Of a DNA stretch of 50,076 nucleotides, positions 1 through 7,754 are shown piece by piece (the stretch's first letter is position 1; every line of letters begins with the position of its first letter). A program made the translations under genes and the position numbers. The notes under the pieces were generated by a model that saw only the letters and a program-made list of their open reading frames with translations, ran no database searches and was not told the origin of the DNA. This DNA comes from Alphaproteobacteria bacterium (lineage in GTDB: Bacteria > Pseudomonadota > Alphaproteobacteria > CACIAM-22H2), in contig VGEI01000001.1 in NCBI GenBank assembly GCA_016869415.1, forward strand, positions 1 to 50,076, written 5' to 3'.

Positions 1-41
1 AGCGCCAGCACGAGCGCGTAGTGGCCGATCTCGGGAATCAT
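1..41 (-). CDS. ccmF: CcmF, cytochrome c heme lyase subunit (N-terminal fragment, cut by window edge)
   Basis: Only the first 13 codons are present. Read from the ATG at 41 they give MIPEIGHYALVLA, the usual opening of CcmF, the large membrane protein that ligates heme to apocytochrome c with CcmH/CcmI in System I cytochrome c maturation. It follows ccmE on the same strand with an 83-base gap, matching the usual ccm order. The assignment rests on this short conserved N-terminus plus context. Confidence 0.8.
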   Translation of the reverse strand, partial: MIPEIGHYALVLA

Positions 42-124
42 CCGCCAGCTTCTCTCATAGTGGACATTCTAGACATAGGGTGCGGGGTCGTCTGGCGGAT
101 CTTGCACGCCGCCCCACTTGCCCC

Positions 125-586
125 CTACTTCCCCTTACCCATGGTCTCGTTCCAGCGGCCGGATTTCTTGAGTGCCTCGGCCACCTCGGGCGGCATGTAG
201 TTCTCGTCGTGCTTGGCCAGGATCTCGCGCGCCCGGAAGGTGCCGTCGGGCAGCAGCCGCCCGTTGGCGATCACCCCCTGACCCTCGCGGAACAGGTCGG
301 GCAGGATGCCGGCATAGACCACGGGAACGGTGCTCTCGATATCGGTGATGCGGAAGCGCACCTCGAGGGACCGGGCGTCGGCGGGCGGGCGCTCGATCGA
401 GCCGATCTCGACCAGCCCGCCGAGGCGGAAATCGCCCTTGGGAAGACCGGCCGCCTTGATAACCTCGGTCGGGCTGCGGAAGAAGGCCACGTTGTCCTTG
501 AGGCCGTAGAGCGTGAGTGCCGTCGCCGTGCCCAGGCCGAGCAGGAACAGGCCGAGGATATAAAGCCGCCGCCGCTTGCGAGTCAT
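125..586 (-). CDS. ccmE: CcmE, periplasmic heme chaperone
   Basis: This is the 153-residue heme chaperone that covalently carries heme from CcmABCD to CcmF. A basic N-terminus is followed by one membrane anchor (about residues 8-27), then an OB-fold periplasmic domain. The heme-binding motif KHDENYMPPE is intact, with the attachment His126 and Tyr130. Length is normal for alphaproteobacterial CcmE. Its ATG overlaps the ccmD stop in an ATGA, so the two are translationally coupled. ccmF follows downstream. Family assignment is secure. Confidence 0.97.
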   Translation of the reverse strand: MTRKRRRLYILGLFLLGLGTATALTLYGLKDNVAFFRSPTEVIKAAGLPKGDFRLGGLVEIGSIERPPADARSLEVRFRITDIESTVPVVYAGILPDLFREGQGVIANGRLLPDGTFRAREILAKHDENYMPPEVAEALKKSGRWNETMGKGK

Positions 587-753
587 GAGTTCTTCCGCCG
601 CGGGTTTTCGGCCTCGGCGAGCTCGACCTCCGCTTCCAGCGCCTTGAGCGTGCGCCGGCTGACGAGCCAGAGCGCCGCCAGTGTGCCCGCCACGATGATA
701 TAGGCCGGCCAGACATAGGCCGCGTATCCACCCATGGCGAACCAGCTGCTCAT
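583..753 (-). CDS. ccmD: CcmD, small heme-exporter subunit
   Basis: A 56-residue protein found by reading the gap between ccmC and ccmE. It starts MSSWFAMGGYAAYVWPAY, has one transmembrane segment (about residues 10-31), then a charged helical tail rich in Arg and Glu. This is the typical CcmD pattern (WFAMGGY, AAYVWPAY). CcmD holds holo-CcmE at the CcmABC complex. Its ATG overlaps the ccmC stop (ATGA) and its TGA overlaps the ccmE start, so ccmC-D-E form one tightly coupled translation unit. Confidence 0.95.
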   Translation of the reverse strand: MSSWFAMGGYAAYVWPAYIIVAGTLAALWLVSRRTLKALEAEVELAEAENPRRKNS

Positions 754-1487
754 GCCGAGACCTCCGCCGCGACGCTACCCTGCGCGAACTGCAGAGCGCG
801 CAGGCGCCGCGCCAGGATCTCGGCGCGCATGCGGACCAAGGTGATGCTGACGAAATAGAAGGTGAAGCCGAAGGCCATAAGCAGCAGCGGCACCAGCATC
901 GAGGAATGAATCGCCGGCGCGTCGAGCCTGGTCAGCGAAGCCGGCTGATGCAAAGTGTTCCACCAGTCGACCGAGAACTTGATGATCGGCACGTTGACCA
1001 CGCCGACCAGGGCCAGCACCGCTGCTGCCTTGCCGCCGCGCGTCGGGTCGTCGAAGGCGTTGGTAAGCGCGATGTAGCCGAGAAAGAGGAAGAACAGGAT
1101 CAGCACCGAGGTCAGGCGCGCGTCCCACACCCACCAGGTGCCCCACATCGGCTGGCCCCAGAGCGAGCCGGTGATCAGGCAGAGCGCGGTAAAGCATGCG
1201 CCGACCGGCGCCATGGCACGGCCGGCGAGTTCGGCCAGCGGATGCTTCCAGACCAGCAGCACGGCACCGGCGATAGCCAGGTTGACGTAGGAGAACAGCG
1301 CCATCCAGGCCGAGGGCACGTGCACGTACATCAGGCGCACGCTCTCGCCCATCTGGTAGTCGCCGGGCGAAGCGACCAGCGCGAACCACAGGCCGGCGGC
1401 CAAGCACAGCACGGTCAGCGCCGCCGTCCAGGGGTAGACGGTGCGCGCGAGACGCTGGAAGCGGCCGGGATTGGCGAAACGTTGCAT
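750..1487 (-). CDS. ccmC: CcmC, heme-handling membrane protein
   Basis: A six-helix inner-membrane protein that loads heme onto CcmE. From the chosen start MQRFANPGRF the protein has 245 residues. The tryptophan-rich motif WGTWWVWD is at about residues 115-122, flanked by the two conserved axial-type histidines in MYVHVPSAW (His56) and APAIHSSM (His194). A GTG at 1529 would add 14 residues, but the family normally starts at this methionine. Neither start has a strong ribosome-binding site. The expected upstream partner ccmB is 5.6 kb away at 7089-7754, with a foreign cassette in between, so ccmC-F must have its own promoter here. Confidence 0.95.
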   Translation of the reverse strand: MQRFANPGRFQRLARTVYPWTAALTVLCLAAGLWFALVASPGDYQMGESVRLMYVHVPSAWMALFSYVNLAIAGAVLLVWKHPLAELAGRAMAPVGACFTALCLITGSLWGQPMWGTWWVWDARLTSVLILFFLFLGYIALTNAFDDPTRGGKAAAVLALVGVVNVPIIKFSVDWWNTLHQPASLTRLDAPAIHSSMLVPLLLMAFGFTFYFVSITLVRMRAEILARRLRALQFAQGSVAAEVSA

Positions 1488-1728
1488 CGTGCGATCTACG
1501 ATGTAGTCCCTTCGGCGGGCTATTTCCACGCCTTTGAGGAGGGCCGGGCGACGCTAATAAACCCTTGAGGTGCCTGTTTTATTTCATCCGACCCTGGGGT
1601 CCGGCCGCCGGCGGTTACCCCCAGGTTCGTTTTTCACTTGCTGAAACCGGAGGTTCATTTGAAAGTAGCGTGACTGAAAAATAGCACCCCTGGTGTTCGC
1701 ATGAACGTGGAGGGGTGGAGCCGGGGAA
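1488..1728. promoter_or_regulatory. Divergent intergenic region with a DeoR-type operator candidate
   Basis: This 241-base gap separates leftward ccmC from the rightward DeoR-family gene. It contains a perfect inverted repeat TTTCA-N5-TGAAA at 1632-1646. A second TTCA-N2-TGAA pair lies at 1654-1663, and another TGAAA half-site at 1675-1679. The three TGAA-type half-sites are spaced 15-18 bases apart, which would suit cooperative autorepression by the adjacent regulator. No clear sigma-70 hexamer pair was recognised. The promoter that must now serve ccmC-D-E-F should also lie here. That is inference from layout. Confidence 0.45.
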
Positions 1729-2511
1729 ATGCAGCCGATGACCGCCGAGGAGCGGGTTCAGGCAATCGTCGAGCGCGTGCGGCGCGATGGCTTCCAGGCT
1801 ATCGACGTCCTGGCGGAGCATTACGGCGTGACGCCGCAGACCATCCGCCGCGACGTCAACCTGCTCTGCGAGCGCGGGGTGCTGCGCCGCCGCCATGGCG
1901 GGGTCGAATGGCCGGCGGCGAGCGAAAACCTCGCCTACCCCGCCCGCCAGGTGCTCAACATCGAGGCGAAGCGCCGCATCGCGGCGCTGGTGGCACGCGA
2001 GGTGCCGGTGGCATCCTCGCTGTTCTTCGGTATCGGCACCACGCCCGAGGCCTGCGCCCAGGCCTTGGCCGAGCATCAGGGTTTGCGGGTGATGACCAAC
2101 AACCTCAACGTGGCGCTGGCGTTCGGCCGCAACCCAAGCTGCGAGGTGATCATCGCCGGCGGCAAGCTGCGCACACCCGACCACGACGTGATCGGCGGCG
2201 ACGCCATCGGTTTCTTCGACCGCTTCAGTGTCGATATCGGGATTTACGGCGTGGGCGGGGTGGACGAGAGCGGCACGCTGCTCGATTTCACCCACGAGGA
2301 GGTCAGCATACGTCAGTCGCTGACCCAGAACTGCCGCCAGCGCTTCCTCGTGCTCGATCATTCGAAATTCGGCCGCCGGGCCACCGTGCGCGGCGGGCAT
2401 ATCAGCGAGGCCAGCGCCGTGTTCGCCGACCGGCCGCCTCCACCCGGCATCGCCAACCGTCTTGCCGCCGACGGTGTTCGCGTCGTTATCGCCAACAGCT
2501 CAGACCACTAA
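1729..2511 (+). CDS. DeoR/GlpR-family transcriptional repressor
   Basis: A 260-residue regulator with an N-terminal winged helix-turn-helix (about residues 5-60, including VTPQTIRRDVNLLCERG). The C-terminal DeoR sugar-phosphate sensor domain (about 75-250) contains the phosphate-loop-like stretch SSLFFGIGTTPEACAQAL. Family members normally bind phosphorylated sugars or polyols such as glycerol-3-phosphate. It opens an apparent operon with an ABC importer and a phosphodiesterase (24-base gap to the next gene), so it probably controls that operon. M4 at 1738 is an alternative start; GGGG precedes the chosen ATG. The effector is inferred, not shown. Confidence 0.9.
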   Translation: MQPMTAEERVQAIVERVRRDGFQAIDVLAEHYGVTPQTIRRDVNLLCERGVLRRRHGGVEWPAASENLAYPARQVLNIEAKRRIAALVAREVPVASSLFFGIGTTPEACAQALAEHQGLRVMTNNLNVALAFGRNPSCEVIIAGGKLRTPDHDVIGGDAIGFFDRFSVDIGIYGVGGVDESGTLLDFTHEEVSIRQSLTQNCRQRFLVLDHSKFGRRATVRGGHISEASAVFADRPPPPGIANRLAADGVRVVIANSSDH

Positions 2512-2535
2512 GGCCAGGAGAGAAGGAGAGGACCC

Positions 2536-3543
2536 ATGTTGAAACGCGCCTTGTTTGCCGCCGCACTTGCGCTGGCGGCCTTCAGCACCGCAGACGCCTC
2601 GGCCCAGAGCCGTGCCATCTGCTACAACTGCCCGCCGGAATGGGCCGACTGGGGCTCGCAGCTGCGCGCCATCCAGCAGCGGCTCAACATCCAGGTGCCG
2701 CCGGACAACAAGAACTCGGGCCAGGCCATTGCTGCACTGATCGCCGAGAAGAACAACCCGGTTGCCGACGTAACCTATCTCGGCGGTATTGCCGCCGACC
2801 CCGCCAAGGACGCCGGCATTCTGACGCCTTACAAGCCGGTGGGCTGGGACAAGATCCCCGCCGACCTCAAGGACCCGGACGGCAACTGGTTCACCATCCA
2901 TTCGGGCACGCTCGGCCTGTTCGTCAACAAGCAGGCGCTGGGCAACAAGCCCGTACCCCAGAGCTGGGCCGATCTGCTCAAGCCCGAATACAAGGGCCTC
3001 GTCGGCTATCTCGACCCGACCTCGGCCGCCGTCGGCCAGCTCGGTGTCATGGCCATCAACCTGGCGCTGGGCGGCACGTACGAGAACCTCGACAAGTCGA
3101 TCCAGTATTTCAAGGCGCTGGCCAAGAACGATCCGATCGTGCCCAAGCAGACCTCATATGCCCGCGTCATCTCGGGTGAGATCCCGATCCTGCTCGACTA
3201 CGATTTCAACGCCTATCGCGGCCAGTACACCGACAAGGCGCCGGTGCAGTTCGTCATCCCGCGTGAGGGCACGGTGGTCTTCCCCTACGTCATGGCGCTG
3301 GTCAACAAGGGGCCGAACGCCGCGAACGGCAAGAAGGTGCTCGACTTCGTGCTTTCCGATGAAAGCCAGGCGATGTGGGGCAATGCCTACCTGCGGCCGG
3401 TCTTTGCCGACCGTCTGTCGGCCGACGCCAAGGCGAAGTTCCTGCCGGACAGCGAATACGCCCGCGCCAAGCCGATCGACCTCAAGAAGCTGGCGGCGGC
3501 GCAGAAGAGCATCATCGACCGCTATCGTAACGAAGTGAACTGA
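2536..3543 (+). CDS. ABC transporter periplasmic substrate-binding protein (PotD/Fbp-like fold)
   Basis: A 335-residue binding protein with a Sec signal peptide (residues 1-24, cleavage near ASAQS) and an AGGAGAGAAGGAGAGG-rich leader before the ATG. The mature N-terminus carries a CYNC pair (Cys29, Cys32) that could form a disulfide. The body resembles type II binding proteins of the spermidine/putrescine, iron and 2-aminoethylphosphonate group. It lies between a GlpR-like regulator and two permease genes that precede an ATPase and a phosphodiesterase. The ligand is unknown; a glycerophosphodiester or similar organophosphate is the best contextual guess. A GC-rich hairpin follows the stop. 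Confidence 0.88.
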   Translation: MLKRALFAAALALAAFSTADASAQSRAICYNCPPEWADWGSQLRAIQQRLNIQVPPDNKNSGQAIAALIAEKNNPVADVTYLGGIAADPAKDAGILTPYKPVGWDKIPADLKDPDGNWFTIHSGTLGLFVNKQALGNKPVPQSWADLLKPEYKGLVGYLDPTSAAVGQLGVMAINLALGGTYENLDKSIQYFKALAKNDPIVPKQTSYARVISGEIPILLDYDFNAYRGQYTDKAPVQFVIPREGTVVFPYVMALVNKGPNAANGKKVLDFVLSDESQAMWGNAYLRPVFADRLSADAKAKFLPDSEYARAKPIDLKKLAAAQKSIIDRYRNEVN

Positions 3544-3550
3544 CACTGGC

Positions 3551-3576
3551 GGGGCGGCGCCGCAAGACGCCGCCCC
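3551..3576 (+). terminator. Intercistronic GC hairpin after the binding-protein gene
   Basis: A perfect 9-bp stem GGGGCGGCG / CGCCGCCCC with an 8-base loop lies 8 bases after the binding-protein stop and before the first permease. It has no long U tract (only CTTT follows), so it is more likely an mRNA 3'-end stabiliser or partial terminator that keeps binding-protein mRNA in excess over permease mRNA. Confidence 0.7.
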
Positions 3577-3585
3577 CTTTGCCCG

Positions 3586-4404
3586 ATGAATCGCGACGGT
3601 CACCGCCTGACGCTGCTGCTTCTGCCGGCAGGCATCTTCTTCGGTGCTTTCTTCCTGCTGCCGCTGGCCCAGCTCTTCCATATCGGCCTGACCGGCAAGG
3701 AAGGTTGGGGCGCCTATACCGCGATCCTCACCGACCGGAATTACTTCTCCAGCCTGCTCTCGACCCTCGGCCTCGCCGCCATCACCACCGTGGTGACGCT
3801 CATGGTCAGCGGCCTCGCTGGCGTCTTCCTGCAGCGCAACCGCTTCCCCGGCAATGGCGCGCTGGTCGCCATGCTGACCTTCCCGCTGGCCTTTCCCGGC
3901 GTGGTCATCGGCTTCATGGTCATCATGCTGGCCGGCCGCCAGGGCCTGATCGGCGACATCAGCCGCTTCCTGACCGGCGACAAGATCGTCTTCGCCTACT
4001 CGATGGCCGGTCTGTTCATGGGCTACGTCTATTTCTCCATCCCGCGCACCATCCTCACGGTGATGGCGGCGGCCGAGAAGCTCGACCCCAAGCTGGAGGA
4101 AGCGGCCCGCTCGCTCGGCGCCTCGACCTGGCATGTGGTGGTGGACGTCATCATCCCGGGCCTGAAGCCTGCCTTCATCTCCGCCGGCGCCATCTGCTTC
4201 GCCACGGCAATGGGTGCCTTCGGCACGGCGTTCACGCTTGCCACGCGCATCAACGTGCTGCCGATGGTCATCTATACGGAGTTCACGCTCGAGGCGAACA
4301 TCGCCATGGCCGCGGCGCTGAGCTTCGTGCTGGGTGCTGTCACCTGGGTGGTGCTGGCCGTGGCGCGCACGGCCGCCGGCAGCACCGTCGCGGCGGCAGG
4401 CTAG
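3586..4404 (+). CDS. ABC transporter inner-membrane permease 1
   Basis: A 272-residue BPD-type permease with about six transmembrane helices. The cytoplasmic coupling motif EEAARSLGASTWHVVVDVII (EAA loop, about residues 169-188) would dock onto the ATPase. It is homologous to PotB, ThiP and PhnU-type permeases. It follows the binding protein after a hairpin-containing 42-base gap and ends 2 bases before the second permease. No strong Shine-Dalgarno is visible, consistent with reduced translation relative to the binding protein. Substrate is inferred only from the operon. Confidence 0.92.
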   Translation: MNRDGHRLTLLLLPAGIFFGAFFLLPLAQLFHIGLTGKEGWGAYTAILTDRNYFSSLLSTLGLAAITTVVTLMVSGLAGVFLQRNRFPGNGALVAMLTFPLAFPGVVIGFMVIMLAGRQGLIGDISRFLTGDKIVFAYSMAGLFMGYVYFSIPRTILTVMAAAEKLDPKLEEAARSLGASTWHVVVDVIIPGLKPAFISAGAICFATAMGAFGTAFTLATRINVLPMVIYTEFTLEANIAMAAALSFVLGAVTWVVLAVARTAAGSTVAAAG

Positions 4405-4406
4405 AT

Positions 4407-5210
4407 ATGAAACGCGGGCCCGCCTTTTACGCGCAGCTCGGCTTCACGCTCTTCGTTTGCGCCTTCCTCATCGCGCCGGTGATCCTGTCGATTCTGGCGG
4501 GTGTGACCGTGAACTACCAGAGCGGCGTCCAGAGCGGGTTCACCCTGCGCTGGGTCTACGCAGTCTGGGACGGTTATCGCGACACGATCTTCCTGTCGAT
4601 CGGCATCTCCCTGGCCTGCCTTGCGGGCACGCTGATTCTCGGTATCCCGGCCGCCTACGCCCTGGCCAAGCGGCAGAACGCCTTCAGCCGGGCGCTGGAA
4701 GAGCTGCTGGTCATGCCGGTGGCCGTGCCTGGCCTGGCCACCGCGCTGGCACTGATCGTCACCTACGGCGGGGTCGGCGGCTTCCGCACCTCCTGGGTGT
4801 TCATCCTGGTCGGCCATATCCTGTTCACTCTTCCCTTCATGGTGCGCTCGGTGCTGGCGGTACTCAGCGCCATCGACCTCAAGACGCTGGAGGAAGGTGC
4901 CGCCAGCCTCGGTGCCACCTTCTGGCAGCGCTTCTTCCATGTCGTGCTGCCCAATTGCCGTGGCGGCATCCTCGCCGGCTCGCTGATGGTCGTTACCCTG
5001 TCGATGGGTGAGTTCAACATGACCTGGCTGCTGCATACGCCGCTGACCAAGACCTTGCCGGTCGGCCTGGCCGACGCCTACGCCTCCCTGCGCCTGGAGA
5101 TCGGCAGCGCCTACACCCTGGTTTTCTTCCTGATGATCGTGCCGCTGCTCGTCGCCCTGCAGTGGCTGGGTCAGGCCCGCCCCACCAAGTTCGTCGCCGA
5201 AGACGAGTAA
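4407..5210 (+). CDS. ABC transporter inner-membrane permease 2
   Basis: A 267-residue permease starting MKRGPAFYAQLGF, two bases after the first permease's stop. An upstream in-frame opening reaching 3579 has no permease-like sequence before 4407 and is only an overlapping frame. It has about six transmembrane helices and an EAA loop EEGAASLGATFWQRFFHVVL. It pairs with permease 1 as a heterodimeric channel, as in PotBC-type importers. The ATPase gene begins 5 bases after its stop. Confidence 0.92.
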   Translation: MKRGPAFYAQLGFTLFVCAFLIAPVILSILAGVTVNYQSGVQSGFTLRWVYAVWDGYRDTIFLSIGISLACLAGTLILGIPAAYALAKRQNAFSRALEELLVMPVAVPGLATALALIVTYGGVGGFRTSWVFILVGHILFTLPFMVRSVLAVLSAIDLKTLEEGAASLGATFWQRFFHVVLPNCRGGILAGSLMVVTLSMGEFNMTWLLHTPLTKTLPVGLADAYASLRLEIGSAYTLVFFLMIVPLLVALQWLGQARPTKFVAEDE

Positions 5211-5215
5211 CCGAT

Positions 5216-6259
5216 ATGACCGAAACCATGAAACCGCTGGCCATCACGCTCACGGGCTGCGCCAAGACTTTCGCCGACGGCACGAAGGCGCTGGAGCCGC
5301 TCGACCTCGCCATCAACGCCGGCGAGACCGTGGTGCTGCTGGGGCCGTCCGGCTGCGGCAAGACCACGACCCTGCGCATCATCGCCGGCTTGGAGCAGCC
5401 GGATGCCGGCGGGAAGGTCATGTTCGACGGCGAGGGTGTGACGCCGCTGTCGATCGAGAAGCGCAATGTGGGCATGGTGTTCCAGTCCTACGCCTTGTTT
5501 CCCAACATGAGCGTGGCCGAGAACATCGGCTACGGCCTGCGGCTGCGCAAAACCCCGACCGAGGCCTTGCGCGCCCGGGTGGGTGAAATGCTTGCAATGA
5601 TGCGCATCGAGAAGCTGGCTGACCGGCGCATCGACCAGCTCTCCGGCGGCCAGCGTCAGCGCGTCGCCCTAGCCCGCGCCCTGGCCGTGCGGCCACGCGC
5701 CCTGCTGCTGGATGAACCGCTGACGGCGCTCGACGCCAAGCTGCGCGACGCGCTGCGCATCGAGATCGACGAACTGCTGCGCCGCCTCGGCATCACCGCG
5801 GTCTATGTGACCCACGACCAGGCCGAGGCCATGGCGCTGGGCGACCGCATCGTGGTCATGGAGCACGGCAAGGTGGCTCAGATCGGCACGCCGCGCGACA
5901 TCTACCAGCGGCCGGCGACACTGTTCGTCGCCGACTTCATCGGCACCATGAACCGGGTACAGGGAAGGGTGGCCAATGGCGGCTTTGTCACCGCCGCGGG
6001 GACTATTCCCTGGGCCGGTGCACCGGCGCACATCACCGAGGCGATGTTCCGGCCACAGGACATCAGCCTGGCCGAAGGCGGGGATGCCCATCTCCGGGGC
6101 ACCATCGCCGCCGCCTTCTTCCTCGGCGACCGGACGCGCCTGGCGGTCAATGTCGGCGGTGAGAAGCCGCTGATCCTCGAGACCGGCACGCGGCGCGATT
6201 TCAAGCACGGCGAGACGGTGGGCCTGCGCATCGACCCGCACGGCCTGCTATCACTCTAG
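5216..6259 (+). CDS. ABC transporter ATPase (PotA/PhnT-like)
   Basis: A 347-residue importer ATPase. Walker A GPSGCGKT is at residues 43-50, followed by Q-loop FQSYALFPNM, signature LSGGQRQRVALARAL, Walker B LLLDEPLTALD and switch histidine THDQAEAMAL. A C-terminal TOBE-type domain (about 240-347) is typical of polyamine, iron and phosphonate importers. The start MTETMKPLAI was chosen because it falls just after the permease stop; a GTG 54 bases upstream adds a segment that overlaps the permease. It completes the importer encoded by the three preceding genes. Confidence 0.94.
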   Translation: MTETMKPLAITLTGCAKTFADGTKALEPLDLAINAGETVVLLGPSGCGKTTTLRIIAGLEQPDAGGKVMFDGEGVTPLSIEKRNVGMVFQSYALFPNMSVAENIGYGLRLRKTPTEALRARVGEMLAMMRIEKLADRRIDQLSGGQRQRVALARALAVRPRALLLDEPLTALDAKLRDALRIEIDELLRRLGITAVYVTHDQAEAMALGDRIVVMEHGKVAQIGTPRDIYQRPATLFVADFIGTMNRVQGRVANGGFVTAAGTIPWAGAPAHITEAMFRPQDISLAEGGDAHLRGTIAAAFFLGDRTRLAVNVGGEKPLILETGTRRDFKHGETVGLRIDPHGLLSL

Positions 6260-6271
6260 AGAACCGTTGCG

Positions 6272-7087
6272 ATGCTCATCCTTCAGATCACCGATACGCA
6301 TATCAAGCTGCCGGGCAAGCTGGCCTATAAACGCGTCGACACCGCTGCCATGCTGCGCGCCTGTGTGTCCGAGGTGGCGAAGCTCGACCCCAAACCGGAT
6401 GTCATCGCGCTGACCGGCGATCTGGTCGATCTCGGCAGGCCGGACGAGTATGCGCATCTCAAGAGCATTCTGGCGCCGCTCAAGGCGCCGATCTACGCCA
6501 TCCCCGGCAATCACGACGACCGCGACGCCATGCGCCAGGCTTTCCGTGAGGATGGCTATCTGCCGGCAAGCGGCTTCCTCAACTACGCCGTCGACAGATG
6601 GCCGCTGCGCTTAATCGGTCTCGACACAGTCATCCCGATGCAGGGCGGTGGCGAGCTCGATGACGAGCGCCTCGCCTGGCTCGATGCAACCCTGGGACAA
6701 AAGCCGTCAGCGCCGACAGTGGTGATGATGCATCACCCGCCGTTTCCAACAGCCATCGCCCACATGGACCGGATCGGCCTCAAGGGCCGCGAGGGCTTCG
6801 CCGCCGTGATGGCGAAGCATCCGCAGGTGCAAGCCGTCCTCTGCGGTCATCTGCACCGCACCATCCAGGCGGTGGTCGGCGGGCGACGCGCCACAACCTG
6901 TCCCAGCCCGGCGCATCAGGTGGCGCTCGATCTGCGCCCGGACGGACCCAGCGCCTTCCGCATGGAACCACCCGGCTACATGCTGCATCTCTGGCGCGAC
7001 GGCGCGCTGATCAGCCACACGGCGGTTCTCGGCGAGTACGCTGGGCCGTTTCCCTTCTTCGATCCCAGCGGGCAGCTGATTGACTGA
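6272..7087 (+). CDS. GpdQ-like metallophosphodiesterase (glycerophosphodiesterase candidate)
   Basis: A 271-residue calcineurin-like phosphodiesterase closely resembling Enterobacter GpdQ in length and motif order. Metal ligands are visible as TDTH (Asp8, His10), TGDLVD (Asp50), GNHDD (Asn80), MHHPP (His154/155) and GHLH (His193, His195). The C-terminal EYAGPFPFFDP also mirrors GpdQ. The enzyme would hydrolyse a phosphodiester such as glycerophosphoethanolamine. It is the last gene of the DeoR/ABC operon (12-base gap), which suggests the importer delivers its substrate. There is no signal peptide, so it is cytoplasmic. cAMP phosphodiesterase (CpdA-like) activity is an alternative. It converges on ccmB with a one-base gap. 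Confidence 0.85.
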   Translation: MLILQITDTHIKLPGKLAYKRVDTAAMLRACVSEVAKLDPKPDVIALTGDLVDLGRPDEYAHLKSILAPLKAPIYAIPGNHDDRDAMRQAFREDGYLPASGFLNYAVDRWPLRLIGLDTVIPMQGGGELDDERLAWLDATLGQKPSAPTVVMMHHPPFPTAIAHMDRIGLKGREGFAAVMAKHPQVQAVLCGHLHRTIQAVVGGRRATTCPSPAHQVALDLRPDGPSAFRMEPPGYMLHLWRDGALISHTAVLGEYAGPFPFFDPSGQLID

Positions 7088-7088
7088 A

Positions 7089-7754
7089 TTACTGCTGCGC
7101 CTGGCGAATGGCTGCCGCAGCGGCCACCGGCGCGACCGGCAGGAAGAGCGCCAGCAGGCCACCGAGCAGCAGCAAGTGGGGCTGGGCCGGCAGCCCCTGT
7201 GCCGCCGCGTCGACGGCGGCCACACCGAAGATCAGCACCGGGATATAAAGGGGCAGGACGAGCAGGCCGATCAGCACGCCGGCCTTGCGCGAGCCGAGCG
7301 TCAGCGCCGCACCGATGGCGCCGATCAGGCTGAGGGTCGGTGTGCCCAGCAGCAGCGAGCTCAGCAGCGCCGGAAACGCCTCAACAGGCATGTGCAGGCT
7401 GAGCGCGAGAACGGGCGAGATGACGATCAGCGGCACGGCGCTGATCAACCAGTGGGCCAGGACTTTGCTCAGCACCAGGAATTCGAGCGCCACTGGCGAT
7501 AGGGCGAAAAGATCGAGGCTGCCGTCCTCGGCGTCGTCGCGGAACAGGCGGTCGAGGGAGAGCAGACAGGCGAGCAGGGCCATCACCCAGACGACGCCGA
7601 CTGAAATGCGCTGCAGCGTCTCGATCTCCGGTCCGATGCCCAATGGAAACAGCACCACCGTCAGCACGAAGAACAGCACGACATTGAGGCTGTCGCCTGG
7701 TGCGCGCCAGGCCAGACGCAGGTCACGCAGCAGCACGGCGAGCACGGCGTTCAT
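7089..7754 (-). CDS. ccmB: CcmB, heme-exporter ABC permease
   Basis: A 221-residue six-helix membrane protein with the CcmB-typical start VLLRDLRLAWR, the RLFRDDAEDGSLDLFALSP segment and the LGTPTLSLIGAIGAALTLG segment. It forms the CcmAB ABC complex that releases holo-CcmE from CcmC/D. Its ATG overlaps the ccmA stop (ATGA, 7751-7754). In most relatives ccmC follows directly; here its stop is one base from the convergent phosphodiesterase gene, and ccmC is found 5.6 kb further on. Confidence 0.95.
   Translation of the reverse strand: MNAVLAVLLRDLRLAWRAPGDSLNVVLFFVLTVVLFPLGIGPEIETLQRISVGVVWVMALLACLLSLDRLFRDDAEDGSLDLFALSPVALEFLVLSKVLAHWLISAVPLIVISPVLALSLHMPVEAFPALLSSLLLGTPTLSLIGAIGAALTLGSRKAGVLIGLLVLPLYIPVLIFGVAAVDAAAQGLPAQPHLLLLGGLLALFLPVAPVAAAAAIRQAQQ

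Noticed and set aside
3579..4406. Upstream extension of the second permease frame
   Set aside because: It overlaps permease 1 completely in another frame, and permease homology begins only at 4407.
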